From assembly GCA_964023205.1 (NCBI GenBank), contig OZ026834.1:47797029-47861028 (forward strand): a DNA stretch of 64,000 nt, written 5' to 3'. The position numbers were made by a program, and so were the translations under genes. Under the pieces are notes generated by a model that was not told the origin of the DNA, ran no database searches, and saw nothing but the letters and a program-made list of their open reading frames with translations. The DNA comes from Lutraria lutraria. Taxonomy: Eukaryota; Mollusca; Bivalvia; Venerida; Mactridae. Shown here one piece after another: positions 13,601-28,600 of this stretch; the first letter of the stretch is position 1, and each line of letters begins with the position of its first letter.

Positions 13601-16600
13601 ATTGTATTATTGTGTTCCCTGGGTTATATACATACTTCAGATACAAGTATATTTATTAAATTCTAAGCGTATCAGAAAAATGATGCATTTTTGTATTAAT
13701 TTTCTACATGTATAATTAATTTGAATATTTGTTTTAGCTCTGTCTGCTGTTAATTTTCATTTATTTATTAGCTTTATACACAGGTGTATGGCGTGTAGTG
13801 AAATCACTAAATCTCATTTAATTAGTTTTAGTGTATGCTAAAATAATGATAAAATATCATCATAACATGCATTCTTAAAATTATTTATCCATGATATATT
13901 ACGATACCTGTATGCATTTTAAGAAAACATCTTTTGATGATATTAAATTATTATTTTAACAAATTATAACTATTTTTGACTTCACTACACGCCATTCATG
14001 TACACCTGTGGCTATAATATACACATAATTTGACCTCTGTCCATAATTTAAACCATTCCATTATTTGAAAGAGCTAGGATATACATGTAAGGTTACAATA
14101 TTTAGATCTTACCATAATTTCCGTACTACGAATGTTAGTTTATTTCCCATATTCCTCTAAATCACTTAAAGTTTATGAATTTATTAATCCTTTAACTGAA
14201 TAGAAATAACCTGAATTTCTCTCACTTTATGTTAAATACACCCTGGGTACAATATAAAATTTACAATAAACATGTACACTCTCTCGTGTACTACATAGTT
14301 TAACACACTGTCTATACCAGGTAAATTACCAATAATGATTCTATACTTTCATTTTACCAGAGTTTATCCTTCAACAATATTTGTATAGTGTGAATGTACC
14401 GGTAATCTAATAGTGTTTATACAATTAAGTACACCAACATTCAGTTTCAATCAATACCTCCATGTTCTAATACATTTCTCATAGTGAATACCCTGGTTAC
14501 ACATATGTATGGATCTGTGAAACAGACAGCTTAATGTGATTAAGATTAGAACTGTAACACTCTCACTGATCATATTATACATGTAATCAATGTGATATTT
14601 GTTATGAATCAACGTTTTTACTCTAGTTAACATTCAATCAATGTGTAAAGAAAATTAAATATTAATATGTATACACATAGAAATTAATTATTTATAAAAG
14701 ATTTCCATATAATGAGTACATTCAGGCACTGTCATGTCATGGTGTTTTAATGAATAATAAATGAAATCGATTCAGGTTACAGTTAGTAGATTACAGTAAA
14801 GTGATATATAGGAACTTTGATCATTTTAGGTAAACTTTCCCTAATTTTATGAGATTAATTGTCAAGTCAAAGTTTAAAATTTAACTGATCATGTATTTGA
14901 AATTTAATATATTATAAATAACATATTGAAATATTATAAGAAATGTGCATTACTCCTATTTCTCATATTTCTTTACAAGTTATTCTTTGCATTTGTCAAT
15001 GTTAACTGTTGATTATACAATTAAATACTTTTTACTTTTAGAATTAATTACATAAACTTTATATTAATGATAACTTGTCATATTTCATTAACAATTAATG
15101 CTCACTATGTGAGTATAACTACATTTGCAAGGGTCAGAATATTTGTATGACCTCTTTTAATTGCATTAGAATTGTGCAAACTTAAAATTTGTCATTTTAA
15201 ATTTACTTGATAATTTTATTAAATGTTGATATTTGCCAGTTATTTACTTCATTATTGTTGAATAACAATGTTGTATCTATTCATAAACTATGCTAAACCA
15301 TGCATCCTTATTTTGATTTCACTTTTATTTATGTCAACTTTGTATTATGAGTTAAAATATTATAGATACTAATAAATGAATAATAAGTTCGCATATATAC
15401 CTTCAATTAATTGCCTGAAGCACTTCCCTGAACAAAATCACTGACTTCAATAAAATGTATTTTGACTAAAACAGATCTATACATGTTCTGTATATTGTTT
15501 GCATTATTGGGATTTATTTCTTTGTTAAATTTACATTGGGGTATGATTACTTGTTTACAAAGTTGCTAGTGAACAAGGGAAGTAACTCAAACAATGTAAC
15601 AATCATTTCTTGTCATTGATTACTTCCCCTTGTAAGACCAAAATGACTTGTTGAATTATTATTGTTTTAAATATTTTATACATTTTTTAATATAAGAAAA
15701 ATCATACTTAGATAACTGCAGACTTAGAGAAGGTAAACAGTTACAGAATTGATTGAGGTGGATATGAAGTTAAAGGAGTAAGCATTAGCTCTCAGTGCCT
15801 TAGGGGCCGAAATTCAGTGACTTCCCAGTTGCAAAAAGGCTCTTTTTTCCCAATTTGGTGAAAGAACTTCCCAAAAATACAATGCTGAAAATACCTATCA
15901 GATGAAATATGATTCTCCCTAAATTTATTTCTCACATTCTGTGAATAAAACTTACATTATTTCTTATAAAAAAATACAATTGATACAGAGTTTTCTTTTT
16001 CAAAAACTTTCAAACATATTGTAACAAGCTGGTTGTCTAACCTACAACCAACCTATTTGGCCAAAAATGGCTCTTGAATTTTCTAAAATGAAAGGCTATG
16101 AGGCCCCTTCCCAATTTATGGGAAAAAGACCCTAGCATTGATTATATTGTGTGTTTGTAGAATATTTCATGTACTTTCAGTGGCCTTCTTGTTCGTCATG
16201 GTAAACCAGAAATTGTGATTTCTGATCTAGTACAAAAAATTGGAGCTGACAATATACATGCCGTGACTTTCCATGAAGAGGTATGTTGTTACATGTAATA
16301 AGGATTTTATTAAATATCAACTCATGTGTCTTTTGGTCTTTTCCCGTTCCCTTCCAGGATGGCTTGCGAATGATTTCGTCTAATATGTATATTTATGGTG
16401 TACTGTTGATTTAATGTACATATTTCTGTCATTTGCTTCAAAATGCCTTGAAATACTGTCAAACCTGTGGACAAAGGCCAATCATGGGAAACACAAAATG
16501 TGACTTTTATCTTGTACTGTAAGTATACTTCCTAACAAATATCTACTACTCTTTCATGGGCTAGTATTACTAGAGGTATAATAAATGTTGTATTAAAAAG

Positions 16601-19600
16601 TATTTGTGGTTTCAGGTAACACAAGAAGAAGTTGATGTAGAGAAAGCTATAAGGAAGTGCTCTGATGTGAAGATTGTACAATCTATCTGGGGTCACACTC
16701 TGTTTCACAAAGATGATTTGCCATTTTCTGTTTCAAGGTATAGCTATTTGGTTCTGATTTTGTTGTGTATACATTTAAAGACATTTCTAATGCAACACCT
16801 TTGTGTTTTTTTTTAGAAAATTTAGTTGTTTAAATAATAAATAATATTTTTATAGTGTTCATAATCCCTTTGGAATAAAACTATTCAAAACATGGCTGCA
16901 CAGAAAAGGTTTCTTAGAAAGAAAACTGTTACTTCCCAAAAATAATGCCTGCCTCTTAATCTGACAATAACACATATGAGCATGCAAGAAAGGAGGGAAC
17001 GTTTTGCTTATTAACAAATAATTTTAATACTTCTCACTCCATCTTAACTGAGTTACGTATTTTATTTCATAGACTGTGAGAAAATACTACAAGATAATTT
17101 ATGACAATGTTATAATGCTAAGAAAAAGGGGTATATTGCTTTTCACATGTCAGTCGGTCTGTTACCAAACCTTGTCTGACCAATAAATAGAGTATGATTT
17201 GACCTTAGCTCTTCAGATTTGATTGGGAGATTGGTCATCACATGTAGATGATCTCTATAGATTTTAAGTTCAATAAGTCAAAGGTCAAGGTCTTACCATT
17301 CAGTTGGACTTAAGGGGGCATCTGTGTTTCACAAACACTTCTTGATTTATCTCATAGAATGTGAGAGAATACTACAAGATAATGCATGGTAATGTAATTT
17401 GATCCTTCTGCAGGTTACCGGATGTTTATACCCAGTTTAGGAAAGGTGTTGAAGGTTCAAGTAAAGTTAGACCATGTATTGAAATGCCAGCTAGATTTAA
17501 TCCTCTACCTGAAGGTTTGGAAGAAGGTGATATACCCAGTATGGAACAGCTTGGTGTGAAAGGTAATACATGTACATCTAAAATGTAACCCTAGTCATGT
17601 TTGGTTGAGTTTTACACCCCTTTTCAACAGTCAGAGTCATATGAGGCGTACAGTTCATGTAAACATTGTTCCTGGGAAGAACCAGTACTAGACTTCCATC
17701 CTCCATAAGTAACTGCCAACTTTCTCACATGAAGAGACATCGTTGGAAGCTGGGCTCTACCTCACAACCTTCTATCAGTGAGAGGTTACAGTGATTTGAA
17801 ATCATTAATGTTTTGCCTATCTTACGATCTTTAGATTTAATTTTTCATATTCTTTGAATTTATACAGAGATTCCAGCAGATGCAAGATCAGCATTTCCAT
17901 TCAGTGGTGGTGAGACGTCAGCATTAGAACGATTAAATCATTTCTTATGGCAGACTGATGCAGTAGCTACCTACAAGGAAACAAGAAATGGAATGATTGG
18001 TGCTGATTATTCTACTAAACTCTCTCCATGGTAGGTTTCTGTATTCTCTATCAACTGGAAGGTTCCTTTAATACATGTCACATGATAGGTCACTATATTC
18101 TGGGTCAGTTGGTCTTCCTAAGTAGTTAAACAAATTGTCTGTTACTGGCTTCTCGACTTAAACATAGTGATGTCTATAAATACGGTAGATTGGATGGATA
18201 ATAGAATATGAGCTTCATATGAAGACACGAAGCAAATATTGGTGGTTTGAAATATAGCTTGAAGCAGTGGATTAAAAATTACTTCTGAATATCAAATGAT
18301 AGTTAAATTGTGCAGTTGAGAAAATCATGCTGTTGTTGAAGGAGGTTGTTGATCAAGAGAGGGCTGCTCTGTAGAGGTTGTACTGTGTATATTTGTATTA
18401 CCAATGTTACAATGTTGTGAATTCACTGTGAACTTTTATTACTATTTAATAGCCTGAGGCTGCACAGGTTTGAGATAATAATAATAGAAATGAGTTAAAG
18501 TAAATTTTTTTTTAGGTACTGTATTTTCATTAAGTTTCGTTGGGCTCAAATTTTGTGGTTTTTACTAAATTGGCTATTTCGTGGGGACATAAATTTGTGG
18601 ATTTTTATTTTTAATAAAATGCCTTTACTCTGCATTTAAATTCGTGGGGATTTGATTTCATGGATGAGCCAACCTACGAAATTAAACCCCCAACGAAAAT
18701 TAAATATTCCACAGTATTCCTACTCGGTGTTCATTTTGTGAAATTTTATATTGGGGTTGATGAAATGTACACATGGGTTATTAGTATTACTGCAGCATAA
18801 TAACAAGGACTTAAATACATGGATTGATAAGTTCCATATTTCCAGTTAGAAGTAATCAAATCCTGCGGTAGTGACATGTTAATCATCGGGATTTCATGCT
18901 AATACGTACAATAGCGAAAATATCTGTGTCTAATTGCCAGAGTTTTCTAGTATATTTAAGTTTGTAAATACCTGATTAAATCTGTCAGACATTGGTCAGT
19001 ATCGCAATGGATTGTGGGATCGCCTCATGATATCGTTATAGCTATTTTTAGCAGTTTTGAATCCATGTATATATAGATATAAGTCCTTGATAATTATGTA
19101 TGTTGCTAGATCAGCCTTGCAGCCAATTTGGTGTTTATTTGAGATAAGACTGGGTTTGAGTAAGTGATAAATTTTGAAGGCTCTTGAAAACCAAATAAGT
19201 ATACATTTAATTTTGTACATTACAGGTTAGCCCATGGTTGTATATCACCTAGAATGATTTATTTTGATATCCAGAAATATGAACGAGAACGTACTGCGAA
19301 TAAATCCACATATTGGGTTATATTTGAGTTATTATGGAGAGATTACTTCAGATATGTAGCCCTAAAATATGGTAACAAATTGTTCTTCTTGTCTGGAATA
19401 CAAGGCAAAGATTTACCATGGAAACAAGATAAAGCTCTGTTCAAAGCTTGGAAAGGTAAATATAGTTAACATAACTTACAGTTGGAAAGTGAAGCTTTAC
19501 CTTAGCAATACATTTTATCTGCTTGCTGATTGCTAAGGCAGAAAATCGCTCTACCTCGGATTCATTGGAATGAAAACACAACCTCATGGACACTTCTTAA

Positions 19601-22600
19601 AACAGCATGACTACACAAACTTTAAACTTCCTCAATAACTGGTGTGAGCAAGTACAAATATCTACGGCCATGTACAACTGTAACTATTTACTCTTGTTTA
19701 TAGTACAGTCAAACCTGTGTTAGCAGCCACCTCTGAATAAAGGCTATCCTGTTAATGAAGACCATTCTTTAAAAAAAACATCATTGATTATTTAGAACAA
19801 AATGACCTCCAAAAAAGGCCACCTGTCGGTAAAAGCTACATTTATTATTTCCCAAGTATGGCCATATCGTTCTCAGGTTTGCCTGTGGTTTGAAGGGCTT
19901 GATAATCTTGCTACAGATAAAATTCTGCTTTGGTACATTTTATACATGGTGCTAAAGTTTGTTTCTAAACCTGTTATTTCAATATTGTATTTGGTAATTT
20001 TATGTGTATCCATTCTTTAGACGGGAATGCGGTTTCCATGTTTTAAAAGGGTGGTTAAAAAGTTTCAAAATCTTCAAAGAACTGATCTAATAGAACTCCA
20101 TTTGTCTGTTACTCATATTAGTATTTGTCTTTGCTCATATATCTTGTCTACAACATGACAAGATTTCCAATTCAGAGACTGAATCAGATAAAATTGTGAT
20201 TTCATCATGCGTAAAAGCAGATTAAACAGAAAACAATTATTGATTAATTAAGACCACATCATTGAAGTGATATCTATTTGTTGGAGTTGTTTTTTAAAGT
20301 GTGTTGGTACAGTATTTCTTGACTTATCAAAAGCATTTGATTTAGTAAATCATGCAACTCTTATTGAGAAACTAACATCTTTTAATTACAGCCCCTCTTC
20401 ATTACAATGGTTTAAATCTTATTTGTCAAATAGATATCAACAGGTGTGTGTGGCAGTTAAACTCTCTGAACCAGGTCGAGTAACAACAGGGGTCCCACAA
20501 GGGTCAGTTCTAGGACCAATATTATTCATCATGTACATTAATGATATGCCACAAGACCTAAAAGGTATCTTTACTGATATGTTTGCTGATGATACAACCA
20601 TTACAGCTGTTGGCAAGTCATATCTTGAAGTTCAGAATAAGCTTCAAAGTAATATTGATAAAATATACATGTGGTGTTGTAACAACTCAATGGCACTGAA
20701 TGCCAAAAAAAACTAAATCAATAGTAATGTCTGCTACCTATAAAAAATGTGCTAGCAATAATATATCCCTACATCTTGGGCAGGATAACATAGAACTATC
20801 AAATTGCGAACGTCTTTTAGGAGTACAAGTTGACAATATTCTAAATTGGAAAAAGCAAATAAATGAAATAATTAAAAAATGTAATTCAAAACTCTATCTC
20901 TTACAAAGAATAAAACAGTTTATTAATATACCTATTAGGAAATTATTCTACAATGCATATATACTTCCCCATTTAGAGTATTGCTGCTCTGTGTGGGGAA
21001 ACTGCAATAGTAATCAGAGTGAGATTCTGACCAAATTCCAAAAGAGGGCAGCTAGAATCATACTTGACAAAGACTTTGATACTCCCTCTGAGGAACTTTT
21101 CTCTACATTAAACTGGATGAGCTTTCCAGAAAGAGTAAAATATAAAAAATCAATCATGATGTATAAGTCTATTAATGATAAGTGCCCAAAATACTTAAGT
21201 GAAAAATTCATAAAATATCATACTCACAATACTCTTTATCTAAGATCATCTGAAAATACCCAAACTCTTTATGTTCCTAAACCAAGAATTGAATTTACAA
21301 GAAAATCCATCAGATACTCAGGGCCAAAAATATGGAATTCATTACCCGTAGAGGTACAGAATGCACAAAATCTAAACACATTTAAACAAAAATATACTGG
21401 ATGGTGGAAATCATTTCATTAATACAAAATGTGTATATTGTTTCTTGTTTTCTTCATACTCAAATGCTTATATTGTTTTCTTTGTTTGTTGTTTTTAGCT
21501 CACATGTCACAAAGTGACAAAGTGAGCTATTAGGATCACTCTCCGTCCGGCGTCCGGCGTCGTGCGTCGTCAAACTTTTTGTTGTGAACACACTAGGGGC
21601 CACATTTTTGGCTCAATTTTAGCAAAACTGGGTCAGAACGTTAATCTCAACAAAATCTCGGACGAGTTCGATATTGGGCCATTTGGGGTCAAAAACTAGG
21701 TCACCAGGGCCAAATAAGGGAAAACCTTGTGAACACTTTAGAAATCACTGTTTTGAATTTATCATCATGAAACTTTGTCAGAATGTTTATTTTAATAATA
21801 TGTAGGTCAAGTGAGAAAATGGGTAATTTCTGTAGTAAAATTAGGTCACTAGGGCAAATTGCTGGAAAACCTTGTGAACACTCTAGAAGTCACTGTTTTG
21901 ATTGGATGATCATGAAACCTTGTCAGAATGTTTGTCTTCATAATATCTTGGACGAGTTCGAACATGGGTCATCTTGGGTCAAAAACTAGGTCGCTAGGTC
22001 AAATCTTATGAAAAACCATGTTAACACTGTAGATTTCACAGTTATTATTGGATCTTCACCAAACTTTGTCAAATCGTTTGTTTTAATGATATAATGGTCA
22101 AGTATAAATATAGGTCATCTGGGGTCAATAACTAGGTCACCAGGTCAAATCTTAGGAAAACTTTGTTAACACTGTAGATGTCACAGTTTTAATTGGATCT
22201 TCACCAAACCTTGTCAAAATGTTTGCCTCAATGATATGTGGGTCAAGGATGAACATGGGTCAGCCGGGTTCAAAAACTGGGTCACAAGGTCAAATCTTAG
22301 GTAAAAATCTTGTAAAAGCTCTAAATGTCATGGTTTTGATTGGATCTTGGCCAAACCTTGTCAGATTGTTTGTCTTAATGATATTAAGGACAAGTTCAAA
22401 TATGGGTCACCTAGGGTCAAAAACCAGGTCACAAGGTCAAATCTTAGGAAAACCTTATTAACACTGTAGATGTCAAATTTTGATCGTATCTTCACCAAAC
22501 CTAGTCAGACTGTTTGTCTTAATGATATGTAAGACAAATTCGAACATAGGTCGTCTGGGGTCAAAAACTAGGTCACCGGTTCAAAACAATGTTTTAATGA

Positions 22601-25600
22601 GTGAACAGTGATTGTCATGTGAGCGATATAGGGCCATCTTGGCCCTCTTGTTCATGTAATGTATGTATATATTTGTTGATCAAGAGGCTCACAGGGAAGA
22701 TTGGGCATTGCCTAACTGTGTTGCCTCTATAAATAAAGTCTTTATTATTATTATTATTAAAGGTTCCTCTATATTTCTACTTCATAATGAGACCAACTTA
22801 ATATAAAACTATTATACAGTATAACCTCTGAAAACTCTCTAAAAACCGGAATTCTCTGAAAATCGGACACTTTTTCAAGTCCCATTTTCTTTCAAAATCT
22901 ATCTAAAGTTCTCTGAAAACCAGAATTCTCAGAAAACTGGACTTTTAGCCCAGTCTGGAAGGAGTCCAGGTTTCAGGGGTTTTACAGTATAAAGTACAAA
23001 TAACTGTCCTACTAGGAATATTATTGACCAGTATATTGTGAGCCATACTGTATACGACTTTAATTCTGCGGGTGCAAAATTTGGCATTTTTAAGATGTTT
23101 ATAAATTGGCAGGTTTTATATTTGGCAGTTTCATATCCAACCGCCAAAATAAAACCATGTCATGTCTTCTTAAGCGCCAAAATTAAAACACTTAAAATAA
23201 GTTTCCACCATTTTGAAGGAAATAGTTTATACTAAATATCCTCCTAAATACTATGTGAAACCAAAGTGTTGGTAATTGTATTGGTAATTATTTGGGATCG
23301 AACAGGAGTTAACACAATGGCTTAAAGTGATTATTTGTTTCGATAATTTATCTTAAATTGACGCATAGTGTTATTATATGAGGTTTAATTAAGTCTGTGC
23401 CGACGATATAAGTTTTATATCGTGTGACAAATAATCTGTATTGTTTGAATCGTTTAGATTTTACATTGTTTCAATTAAGATTTACCCTAAGGCAATAAAG
23501 GTTATGCATGCACTTCAACTGATGAGAGTAAACAAGTAATAATACATACGAGGGATGTTCGAAAAGAATTGTGTATTGTGGTAACACGCCATTTTCACGA
23601 GGGGTGCACTCGTAACGGCTGTTCCGGACAGAATTCCCTGTGTTCCATGGCACAGTGGTTCCGAACATACTGGAACAGGAAGATTTCCAGGCAATATGGA
23701 TGAAGTGTGCTGGTAATAGACCTGGCTTAAGTCTACTGGATAAATGTAACTGAATGAACTTATTCTACTAGAACAAGTTACATGAACTGATCAGCATTTT
23801 TATTTTAAATTTAATATTTCATATCTATGAAACTAGTCGATAGGTTTAATCTGACAAACGGTATGGGTTCGATATGATCAGGGTACGAACAGACGACGAT
23901 CACTACTGCCTGTTAATAAACTTACTTGAAAGGAAAAATATAGATTTAATATATATGTATGGATGCATCTAGTAAATTGTAAACTTTTCTGACATTCGTG
24001 GATACTTGCAGCGTTGAGTGTTTTTTCCAAACGCTCAAACCACAGGCACCTGGTTGTTAATGATAAAAAATATCTTTCGCTGATCGAAAAAAAAATAATG
24101 ATAAAAATTGGTACTATTATTAGTATACCAATTTTTTTTTCGATCAGTGAAAGATATTTTTTATCATTAACAACCAGGTGCCTGTGACTCAAACGCTGCA
24201 TTTACCAACTTTCGTTGCCGCCATTTTTATACATAGAATGACGTCACTGTTCTTAGTGTTCCTCCTTTTTTTCCGGCACAGATAGAACATGTTCCGGACA
24301 GTGTGATTTTACGTTCGGAACAAGGAACAGGTGTGCAGGACGTCCAGAACAGGGTTACGAGCGCACCCGAGGAATTTCACATCAATGTTTATACAGCTGG
24401 TTACCTCTATTCAATATCTACACAATGGTATATACAGAAACCCAATCAATAACCGTTTTATAAAGTTGTCACTATTTTAGTTTGGACAGTCGTTGACCAC
24501 TGTAGTAAAAATGGTTGGAAAACATATACCAAATACTGAAGAAATTCGGTCGTATATAAAGGTTCGCAGTAAACTCGGTTGTTCTTCGAAAGAGCTTTTT
24601 TCCGAAATAACCCGTGTTTATGGGTCTAGTAAGGTGTCTTATGAGACGGTTCGCAGATGGAAAAAGAAATTTGATTGTGGTGTAGAGTCTGTTGAAAATG
24701 CCTCAAAATCAGGTCGACCAAACACAGCAACGTGTGACAAAAATGTTTTGAAAATCAAAGAAATTCTTCAAAATGATGCTCGATATACTGTACGCGATAT
24801 TGCACGCATTGTTGGCATTTCACTATCAAGAGTTCATTTTATTTTAAAGAAGATCTTGAAAGTTAGGAAGATGGTGGGTACCCCATCTATTGACTGACGA
24901 CCAAAAAAGGCGGCGTGTTGAAACTGCCAAAACATTGCTAAAAATGTTCCCAAACTACGACAAAAAGGTTTTTGCAAATGTTGTAACTGGTGATGAAACA
25001 TGGGTGCATTATTTTGAGCCTGTGAGAAAGGTTGGGAACAAAATATGGGCTACCAAACATGGCCATAGGCCAATAATTGCAAAACGTTCTTTGAGTGTAA
25101 AGAAAGTTTTGTATGCTATTTTCTTCTCTAGCGACGGTATAGCTATACAGATTCCAGTAAAAAAGAGTAGAAGTGTGACTGGTAGGTACTACCGCGATGT
25201 TATCTTGAAGAAACTAAAGAAGTACTATAAGAAACGTCGCCCTGTCACAGGTTTCAAACATGTTCGTCTGTTGCATGACAATGCTCCTGCGCACACCTCT
25301 GCTACAGTAACACAGTTCTTGAAGTCAGAGAGAGTTACTGTTCTACCACATCCACCTTATTCCCCAGATCTTGTGCCATGCGACTTCTACCTACATTTTA
25401 TTTCCAAAACTGAAAAACTTCCTTTCTGGCCGTAGATATCGATCGCGACAAGCTGTTAATTGGTTCTGCTGTTCATCAGTACCTCCGTAGTATACCAAAA
25501 TCAGCGTACCGTGACGCTTTCATGAAATGGATCCATAGGCTAAAATTATGCATTTCTCACCAAGGGGAGTATTTTGAGGGTATGAAATGAATAGAATCAT

Positions 25601-28600
25601 GTTTCCATCAGTTTTTAATGTTTCAGACCACAATACACAATACTTTCCGAACATCCCTCGTATACAAACATACTAAACAAAAAATAGTTACGTGAAAAAG
25701 TGTTAGTTACACCTTTTGATAACAAAAGTTACAATAATTTTCTTTGACAAAATAATTGGCGGTTTCATTATTGGCATGGTTTTATATTGGTGCGGTCTAG
25801 ATTTGGCGGTTCCGATGCTGACCGCCAATATCGCCAAAATAAAACGGGCGCCAATATTAAGACGTATACAGTATAGTGTACTATCGCATTTTTAGTGACA
25901 AAGCAGTGGTGGGGGTATTTGTCACTTTTGTGACAAAGTTCTAGTTCTACTTGATACTGTGACTAACTCTATGTTAAACCATTATATAAAGTCCTACTAG
26001 GTATATTATTGACCAGTATATTGTTACCTGTATTTTAGATGGTAGAACAGGTGTACCATATGTAGATGCAAATATGAGAGAAGTAGCATCTACTGGATTT
26101 ATGTCTAACAGGGGGAGACAGGTGAGCAGTCTTTATTCATATTTATTTCCAGCAATATTTTTGAAACTTTGAGAGAGTCATAAGAGGCGGACAGTGCTCC
26201 TTATCATCATTCATGGGAAGAACCAGTACTAGACTTCCATCTTCCGTAAGCAACTACCTACTATTTTACATTAAGAGATATGGTCGGTAGCAGGGCTCCA
26301 ACCCTCTATCAGTGAGAAGTTACAGTGATTAAAGTCCGTGACCTTAACCACTTCTACCACAGAGGCGGGTTGCGTTGTCTTGTACATGAAGTATTGTATA
26401 CAGTTGAATCGCGATAGTTCAAAAATGCCATGGGAACATCTGTTAATTCAAACTATTTCACTTTTCGAACTATCGCATTTGGAACTTTCACCACATATCT
26501 ATATTGAAAATACCGGTAGAAGGAAATTTGCTGGGACTGACGAACGATTTCGAACTAGCGCATTTTCAGACTATTGCATTTTTTACTATCGTGATTCAAC
26601 TGTATATAGGTATTGTATGTTTCAGAATGTCGCCAGTTTTCTGACTAAAGATTTGAAATTAGACTGGAGACTTGGAGCTGAATGGTTTGAGTCTACATTG
26701 GTAAGATAATTCATGGCTTCATGTTATTCTTTGTTTTTATGCCCCCGCAATTCAAAGAACACGTCTTTTGTCCATCCGTTCCAATTTTGGTTTCCGATAA
26801 TAACTCGACTTGAACCTTAGCTTAATGTAGGTTTCTGATCAATAACTGAAGAAATATGTCATGGTGTCATTTCAAATTTTACAGGAAGGAGTATAATAAT
26901 ACGGTAATATATCAGTAGAAGTCAAATTTGATTTCTGTTAAAATCAAAACATTTTTACAGGAGTTATGGCCCCTTTTTGACACAGCTCTCAGCGGGGGCA
27001 TTCGTGTTCCGTGGACACATTTTTAGTCTTGTTTTTAATTTATACTGATAGAATATTTACAGGCCAGTTAGCTTTTTGAATTTAGTTAAACAGAACAATG
27101 AATTAAATGATAGTTAAGAATAAAAATATATTTTATTTCCTCTAAAACAATATTTGCATAATGTCTTATAATGTCTTTGTTGTCAGATGCTTTTCTTATT
27201 TTTTTGCAAAATCATTGAAAACATACATTTCTATAATTATGTACTTCATGAGGAAAAAAGATTATTTCACTGATAAGATATAAGTTCTAGGTAAAATAAG
27301 ACCTACTTTGATTTTAACATCTAAAAAGCAAATGGAGCTTTAAAAATTATAGATAAAATCAGTAATATTGCAAAAGTGGGATCAGACTGGCACTGATTAT
27401 CTGATTATACACTGTAACTCTCTATGTAATACTTCATTTAGTATTCTAATATCTACACTTTCATTAAGTTATTCAAATTGGAATCTCTGGGAAATTATTG
27501 TAAAAATTGAAATACAAGTGCACATGAGAAGTCTTCTACTTTTAGTGGGGATTTTTAGCTCACCTGAGCATGTAATCCTGAAAGGTGATCTATTAGGATC
27601 AGTCAATGCCTGACATCTGGCGTTCACAATTTGGGGTTGTTAACACTCTAGAGGCCACAGTTTCAACTAGATCTTAATGAAACTTTTTCAGAATGTTTTT
27701 CTCATTGATACCATCTTTAAACATGGGTCATGCAGGGTCAAAACTTAGGTCACCAGGTTAAATCCCAGGGAAAACCTTATTAGTTTAAACTTATTTTTTT
27801 ACATCAATTGTAGAGAAAGTTCTTACAAATTATATTAACTACTCTTGATGACTGCTTCCTGGATTCTGACCAGTACTCATGCCAAAATAAGAGATTGTGA
27901 AGGTTCTGGTAAATTTCCGCCACTGATGGGATTTAATCTTGTTAACACTCGAGAGGTCATAGTTTTCATTGGATGTTCACTTCACCTTATCAATATATTA
28001 AGTCAACAGATACAAACGTGTGTACCTGAATATAAATATATTTGTGTGATACAAACATTATTTATTTATGTCCTCTTTACTTTAGGTTGATTATGATGTT
28101 TGTAGTAACTATGGTAACTGGTTATATAGTGCTGGACTTGGTAATTTATTTGTGTCCTCTTTACTTTAGGTTGATCATGATGTTTGTAGTAACTATGGTA
28201 ACTGGTTATATAGTGCTGGACTTGGTAATTTATTTGTGTCCTCTTTACTTTAGGTTGTTCATGATGTTTGTAGTAACTATGGTAACTGGTTATATAGTGC
28301 TGGACTTGGTAATTTATTTGTGTCCTCTTTACTTTAGGTTGATCATGATGTTTGTAGTAACTATGGTAACTGGTTATATAGTGCTGGACTTGGTAATTTA
28401 TTTGTGTCCTCTTTACTTTAGGTTGATCATGATGTCTGTAGTAACTATGGTAACTGGTTATATAGTGCTGGACTTGGTAATTTATTTGTGTCCTCTTTAC
28501 TTTAGATTGATCATGATGTCTGTAGTAACTATGGTAACTGGTTATATAGTGCTGGACTTGGTAATTTATTTATGTCCTCTTTACTTTAGGTTGATTGTGA

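Larger units (their letters stand above)
20293..22760 (+). mobile_element. 5'-truncated non-LTR retrotransposon (CR1/Jockey-like LINE), interrupted
   Basis: Contains only the C-terminal part of a reverse transcriptase reading frame. The 3' UTR is split by another element (21497-22650). The LINE resumes at 22651 and ends with a (TTA)n tail at about 22740-22760, typical of CR1-like LINEs. Inserted in the CRY-DASH intron in the sense direction. I cannot define a target duplication. Confidence 0.85.
23549..25660 (+). mobile_element. mariner-family element, TA target, carrying a nested insertion
   Basis: Terminal inverted repeats of about 33 bp: left CGAGGGATGTTCGAAAAGAA, right the near-perfect complement ending CGAACATCCCTCG, both next to TA. 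Total 2112 bp. Subtracting the 765-bp nested element and one 5-bp target copy leaves 1342 bp, the usual mariner size. Confidence 0.93.
23048..25871. mobile_element. Outer TA-flanked TIR element, interrupted by a mariner
   Basis: Left end CTGTATACGACTTTAATTC and right end AATATTAAGACGTATACAG are inverted repeats flanked by TA. Both arms carry recurring GGCGGT/GCCAAAATAAAAC motifs. Without the mariner inside it, the element would be about 0.7 kb and non-coding. Confidence 0.75.
23006..26024. repeat. 34-bp direct repeats bracketing the nested transposon block
   Basis: 23006-23039 and 25991-26024 are identical except for one base (GTCCTACTAGG[A/T]ATATT...). The right copy lies 14 bp upstream of the CRY-DASH exon at 26039, so pre-acceptor intron sequence is duplicated on the far side of the inserted elements. 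Confidence 0.85.

Noticed and set aside
24493..25435. Intact or domesticated mariner transposase
   Set aside because: At least three frame disruptions; catalytic residues are kept but no continuous frame exists.
26338..26709. 123-codon ORF overlapping a CRY-DASH exon
   Set aside because: It runs through SINE and MITE sequence into the exon; the exon's own acceptor at 26625 fits phase and family alignment.
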